Assembly: GCA_029465975.1 (NCBI GenBank)
Contig: CM055755.1
Span: 7,814,427-7,878,426 of the forward strand
DNA from: Dallia pectoralis
Lineage: Eukaryota; Chordata; Actinopteri; Esociformes; Umbridae
Length of the DNA stretch: 64,000 bases
Reading direction: 5' to 3'
The translations under genes were made by a program, and so were the position numbers. Each line of letters opens with the position of its first letter. Position 1 is the first letter of the stretch. Shown piece by piece: positions 60,306-64,000 of this stretch. Below the pieces are notes generated by a model. That model did not search any database. It saw nothing but the letters and a program-made list of their open reading frames with translations, and was not told where the DNA came from.

Positions 60306-60764
60306 TTGATGCTTGATAGTCAGGACGCTCTATCAGTACGCTCTCCAAGACAACAGTTGATGCTTGATAGTAAGGACGCTCTATCAGTACGCTCTCCAAG
60401 ACAACAGTTGATGCTTGATAGTAAGGACGCTCTATCAGTACGCTCTCCAAGACAACAGTTGATGCTTGATAGTAAGGACGCTCTATCAGTACGCTCTCCA
60501 AGACAACAGTTGATGCTTGATAGTAAGGACGCTCTATCAGTACGCTCTCCAAGACAACAGTTGATGCTTGATAGTAAGGACGCTCTATCAGTACGCTCTC
60601 CAAGACAACAGTTGATGCTTGATAGTAAGGACGCTCTATCAGTACGCTCTCCAAGACAACAGTTGATGCTTGATAGTAAGGACGCTCTATCAGTACGCTC
60701 TACAAGACAACAGTTGATGCTTGATAGTAAGGATGCTCTATCAGTACGCTCTCCAAGACAACAA
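60306..60764. repeat. 51-bp minisatellite, exactly nine copies, highly homogeneous
   Basis: Units start at 60306 and every 51 bp thereafter, beginning TTGATGCTTGATAGTAAGGA. Only about three differences are visible across nine copies: CAG for AAG in unit 1, TAC for TCC-type in unit 8, and GAT for GAC in unit 9. A 195-codon ATG-started plus ORF (60252-60839) runs through with a 17-residue repeat containing LMLDSKDALSVRSPR, and the minus strand is also open. Both follow from the 51-bp period. Confidence 0.97.
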
Positions 60765-61516
60765 AAGTATGGTGTTACTCAAGTCGTGGCAAGTGAACAG
60801 AACACAGTTTCCTTCACATCTTTAGTAATACAGCTGTAATATTGAAAACAAAAAATAGTATTAATTTTTTGTAGTCCGTACATATTTCCATGATACAGAG
60901 AAAAAAAATGTGTCTATGTGTTTTAAGGACAAATTTCTCACAATGGTGTTTGACTAGCTCTGAATTTTTTTTGCTAGGGCTGTTGACAGCTCCTCAAAAA
61001 TAAAACGAAAGGAAAATAGAAAACAAAAGAAATACAATTAAGCGCGTTACTGTGTATGATGCTATGTTTCGAGTGTTCTGACACGTCAGGAGGATACGAA
61101 CGCAATTAAGAGATGATTTAGCTTTTAATCTCCTCAATAATTCACCATTGTTTACAATAAGGTGAAGCATATATTACAAACCTTGCTTCAGGGTTCATTT
61201 GCATACTGCAAACCAGGATGAAAGAGACACACACTCATTTACAGCAAGGAAGCATATGTTTGGCTGCAGTTACCATCTCATCTTGATTTTGCCTTGAATT
61301 GTCTCAATGCTTTTGTCGAAAACCCATTAGAAAGCTAATGTTACAGTATCTTGCAGCCTTTGGAAAAGCGCATTATGAGGATATATGGGAACGAGGTACT
61401 GAGCATAATATGTTTTCAGATCATGATTAATCAGAGAGTATCTGGTTTCAACAATACATAAAAAACAGGAGCAGTTAGAAGAGAAAATACTGTCTTTTAC
61501 ACCAAGCAAATGCTCC
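60765..61516. other. Single-copy spacer
   Basis: AT-rich unique sequence. Nothing recognised. Confidence 0.4.
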
Positions 61517-61518
61517 GT

Positions 61519-61562
<44 letters not shown>
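61517..61562. repeat. (GT)n microsatellite
   Basis: About 22 perfect GT dinucleotides. Confidence 0.98.
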
Positions 61563-61564
<2 letters not shown>

Positions 61565-63468
61565 ACGTTTTTACATTATTCCGTTTGTAGAGCACAGTAA
61601 AGCACTATATGACAATATGACACTGGAGTAACTGTGATAAGGGGGAGGGACATGTTATAAAGGAAGCACTGGACCAGAACCAGACATGATGGACGGACCA
61701 AGGAAATGTAGTGTTTCTCTCCTGTAGTGTGACGACGACAGCACAAACCACGACGGGAAACACAATGGACACACTGATCTGTAGTCAAATCAAAATGTCC
61801 CACTGAGTGACAAGACCGTTAAAATAAAATCACAAAAAAATTACTAAATGTGTGTGTAACTTACTTGTGTGTGTAAAAACATGTGTTGTACATTCAAACA
61901 TACATTCGTACATACACACACTAAACCAGACAGCTTAGACACAGGCAGACAGACGAGTTGAAGTGGACACAGCTGCGTCCAGCACACCGACCCTCAAGTC
62001 AAGTTTCACTTCCGCACTCATATATAAGAGTGTAAATACAAGAGGGGTATCTGTGAGAGGAGCAGTCCATGAGGAGATTCGCAGGTTTTAGCATATGCAA
62101 AATAGTCTCACCTCCTGGGAGAAAGTATTAAAGAACTACAGTTCACTGCTAGAATTGATCAAAGTCCATAAACTCTTTCATCAACTTGCCCTGCTTTCCA
62201 TCTCAAAGCAGATGGAGTGCGTGAGGGGGAAACATGTATGAAAAATACATTATGGCCGAGCAGGTGGGCAAAGCATTGCGAAGTAATCATAAACAAATTT
62301 GCCTTCAATTACCCAAGTCCCAGTTTATCTTGTTTGTTGCTGTTGCCTATGGAGTATAGTTAATCTCTTTAATCTTTTTGTGTTCACATTTGTGTGTTTA
62401 TTTTTAATTTAAAACATAGTTTTTTTTCATATTGTTAAATACCCTGTCGGAGCAGAACGTCTTTGCTGTTTTGAAATTGAATCTGTGCTACTTTTTCAGC
62501 AAACACATGTCTTGCTTATTGCCATATAATCATATGTACTGTATAAAAGACTAACAAACTAAATGCAAATACATTGAACTGGGAACATACTATTTACCTA
62601 GCTCAGGAATCCAGTTGACTCTATGTAAATGTAGGAGGTCCTCAGTGTCTTTTACACCATTCTGATTTTAAAACGTACCCAATATGGTATTCTGATATTT
62701 CATGCCAATGGCAACGTATACGTTTACAAGTAACAAACACATTTGCAACATGTAATTCTTCCTGAAAATATGACAAAACTTGTAAATCATCTATCAAGCG
62801 TGCTCTGTCCCGGAGTCTGGCTACCTTTCCTGAGGTAAAAACCAAGCACTTGTCAGACAGCGACTACATTTTGAACATATTCAGTGGCCTTCTTCCAAGT
62901 ACACGAATGTGTCCCATTGAGCAGCTGAAAGCAAGCACTACCCAGATCGTCTGCAACAGTTCACGTTTGTACATTTCTAAAAAAAAAAAGTTAAACCCAA
63001 TATAAGTTGATTTGAGGGGGAAAACTTCTAAGCTCAGAGCTTCGATTTTGAGATGTTAATACCGTATGCCTGTGAGAGCAACATTTTATATAACAGTCGG
63101 TTATTGCAAATTACGTAAAATAGCACAGAGAGAACTAACAATATTTAACTTCAAAACTCAACAGGATGGCTGATTGTGTACAGTTTACACATTCATTCAA
63201 TTTGCCTTTTGACAAAAACAGGATTGCGAAGCACTGGCAGAGAACATACTGGATGAGAGGTTAATAGTTTTGAAAAGGAATCATTAGATAGAATGCCAAA
63301 CAACTTTGCACATGCACTCTAGCCTCGAGGTGATGGGTTAATGAATAGGTTGGCAGGGATTTCTGCTAAAACACTAAATCGCATCTGGTTAATTCCAATG
63401 CTAAAAAATACATTGTGGGAGAAGTGATTAACCGCAAGGCCCTTGTCTTCTCTCTGTCCTAACACATG
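61563..63468. other. Single-copy spacer
   Basis: No gene or recognised mobile element in about 1.9 kb of AT-rich sequence. Short A and T runs only. Confidence 0.4.
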
Positions 63469-64000
63469 CCTGTCCTGGCCCACTCCTGTCCTGGCCCACT
63501 CCTGTCCTGGCCCACTCCTGTCCTGGCCCACTCCTGTCCTGGCCCACTCCTGTCCTGGCCCACTCCTGTTTTGGACCACTCCTGTCCTGGCCCACTCCTG
63601 TCCTGGCCCACTCCTGTCCTGGCCCACTCCTGTCCTGGACCACTCCTGTTCTGGACCACTCCTGTTCTGGACCACTCCTGTTCTGGACCACTCCTGTTCT
63701 GGACCACTCCTGTTCTGGCCCACTCCTGTTCTGGACCACTCCTGTTCTGGACCACTCCTGTTCTGGACCACTCCTGTTCTGGACCACTCCTGTTCTGGAC
63801 CACTCCTGTTCTGGCCCACTCCTGTTCTGGCCCACTCCTGTTCTGGCCCACTCCTGTTCTGGCCCACTCCTGTTCAGGCCCACTCCTGTCCAGGCCCACT
63901 CCTGTTCTGGCCCACTCCTGTTCTGGCCCACTCCTGTTCTGGCCCACTCCTGTTCTGGCCCACTCCTGTTCTGGCCCACTCCTGTTCTGGCCCACTCCTG
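63469..64000. repeat. 16-bp minisatellite, truncated by window end
   Basis: At least 33 copies of CCCACTCCTGTTCTGG or relatives. The variants are ordered: CCTGTCCTGGCCC units at the left, CCTGTTCTGGACC units in the middle and CCTGTTCTGGCCC units at the right, with two CAGG variants near 63870-63895. All three minus frames are open because 16-bp units cycle through frames. The array continues off the right edge. Confidence 0.97.

Noticed and set aside
63319..63995. Three minus-strand ORFs of about 180 codons
   Set aside because: They are generated by the 16-bp array cycling through frames.
1..64000. rRNA genes, known microRNAs, bacterial operons or phage genes
   Set aside because: I looked for recognisable sequence of these kinds on both strands and saw none.

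Overview
The window looks like vertebrate, most likely teleost, intergenic or intronic DNA. No prokaryotic gene organisation is present, and no multi-exon protein gene can be recognised. The organism call rests on several Tc1/mariner-type transposon families typical of fish genomes, two hAT-type non-autonomous elements, a LINE reverse-transcriptase fragment, and four copies of a SINE-like repeat of the kind common in salmonids and pikes. The lineage within teleosts is a weak inference from remembered repeat families. No database search was possible.

The dominant feature is an unusual density of tandem repeats. Arrays with 12-51 bp units lie at 1-312 (36 bp), 1058-2264 (27 bp), 12318-13130 (13/16 bp), 14569-16041 (36 bp), 17851-18491 (20 bp), 18821-18935 (8 bp), 37601-37718 (12/24 bp), 44847-48581 (29/30 bp, about 3.7 kb), 51381-52481 (split by a transposon), 52820-53368 (16 bp), 58233-58356 (31 bp), 60306-60764 (51 bp) and 63469-64000 (16 bp). 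The first and last run off the window edges. Simple-sequence tracts (CA, ACC, CT/CCCTCN, AT) add more. Nearly all long open reading frames are by-products of these arrays.

Between arrays are transposon remnants. They are a LINE RT fragment (2806-3155, minus), Tc1-like transposase remnants (8403-8835 and 24021-24200, both minus), a short Tc1 deletion derivative (19596-19963), a nested Tc1 composite (30379-30992), three Tc1-like end fragments (10710, 11125, 41117), a hAT-type MITE (9345-9546), and a well-preserved 723-bp hAT-type element (51661-52383) with perfect 16-bp terminal repeats and an 8-bp target duplication, inserted inside a minisatellite. A tRNA-Ala(UGC)-like pseudogene lies at 33951-34019 (minus).

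The rest is single-copy sequence. Several CpG-bearing, GC-richer stretches (about 24.6-25.4, 26.5-27.2 and 29.3-30.0 kb) have the look of conserved regulatory DNA or a promoter, but conservation cannot be tested here. The best candidate transcription unit is a TATA-like box at 27018 in a CpG-rich stretch, followed by a first ATG in strong context at 27080 that opens a 56-codon ORF. It is speculative.

No genes act together in a pathway here. The biology on show is repeat birth, homogenisation and transposition. The most notable observations are the clean hAT insertion dating itself against the minisatellite, the higher-order structure of the 3.7-kb array, the recurrence of an ACAGTTG core in four otherwise unrelated arrays, and an array of about 18 AGGTCA half-sites.
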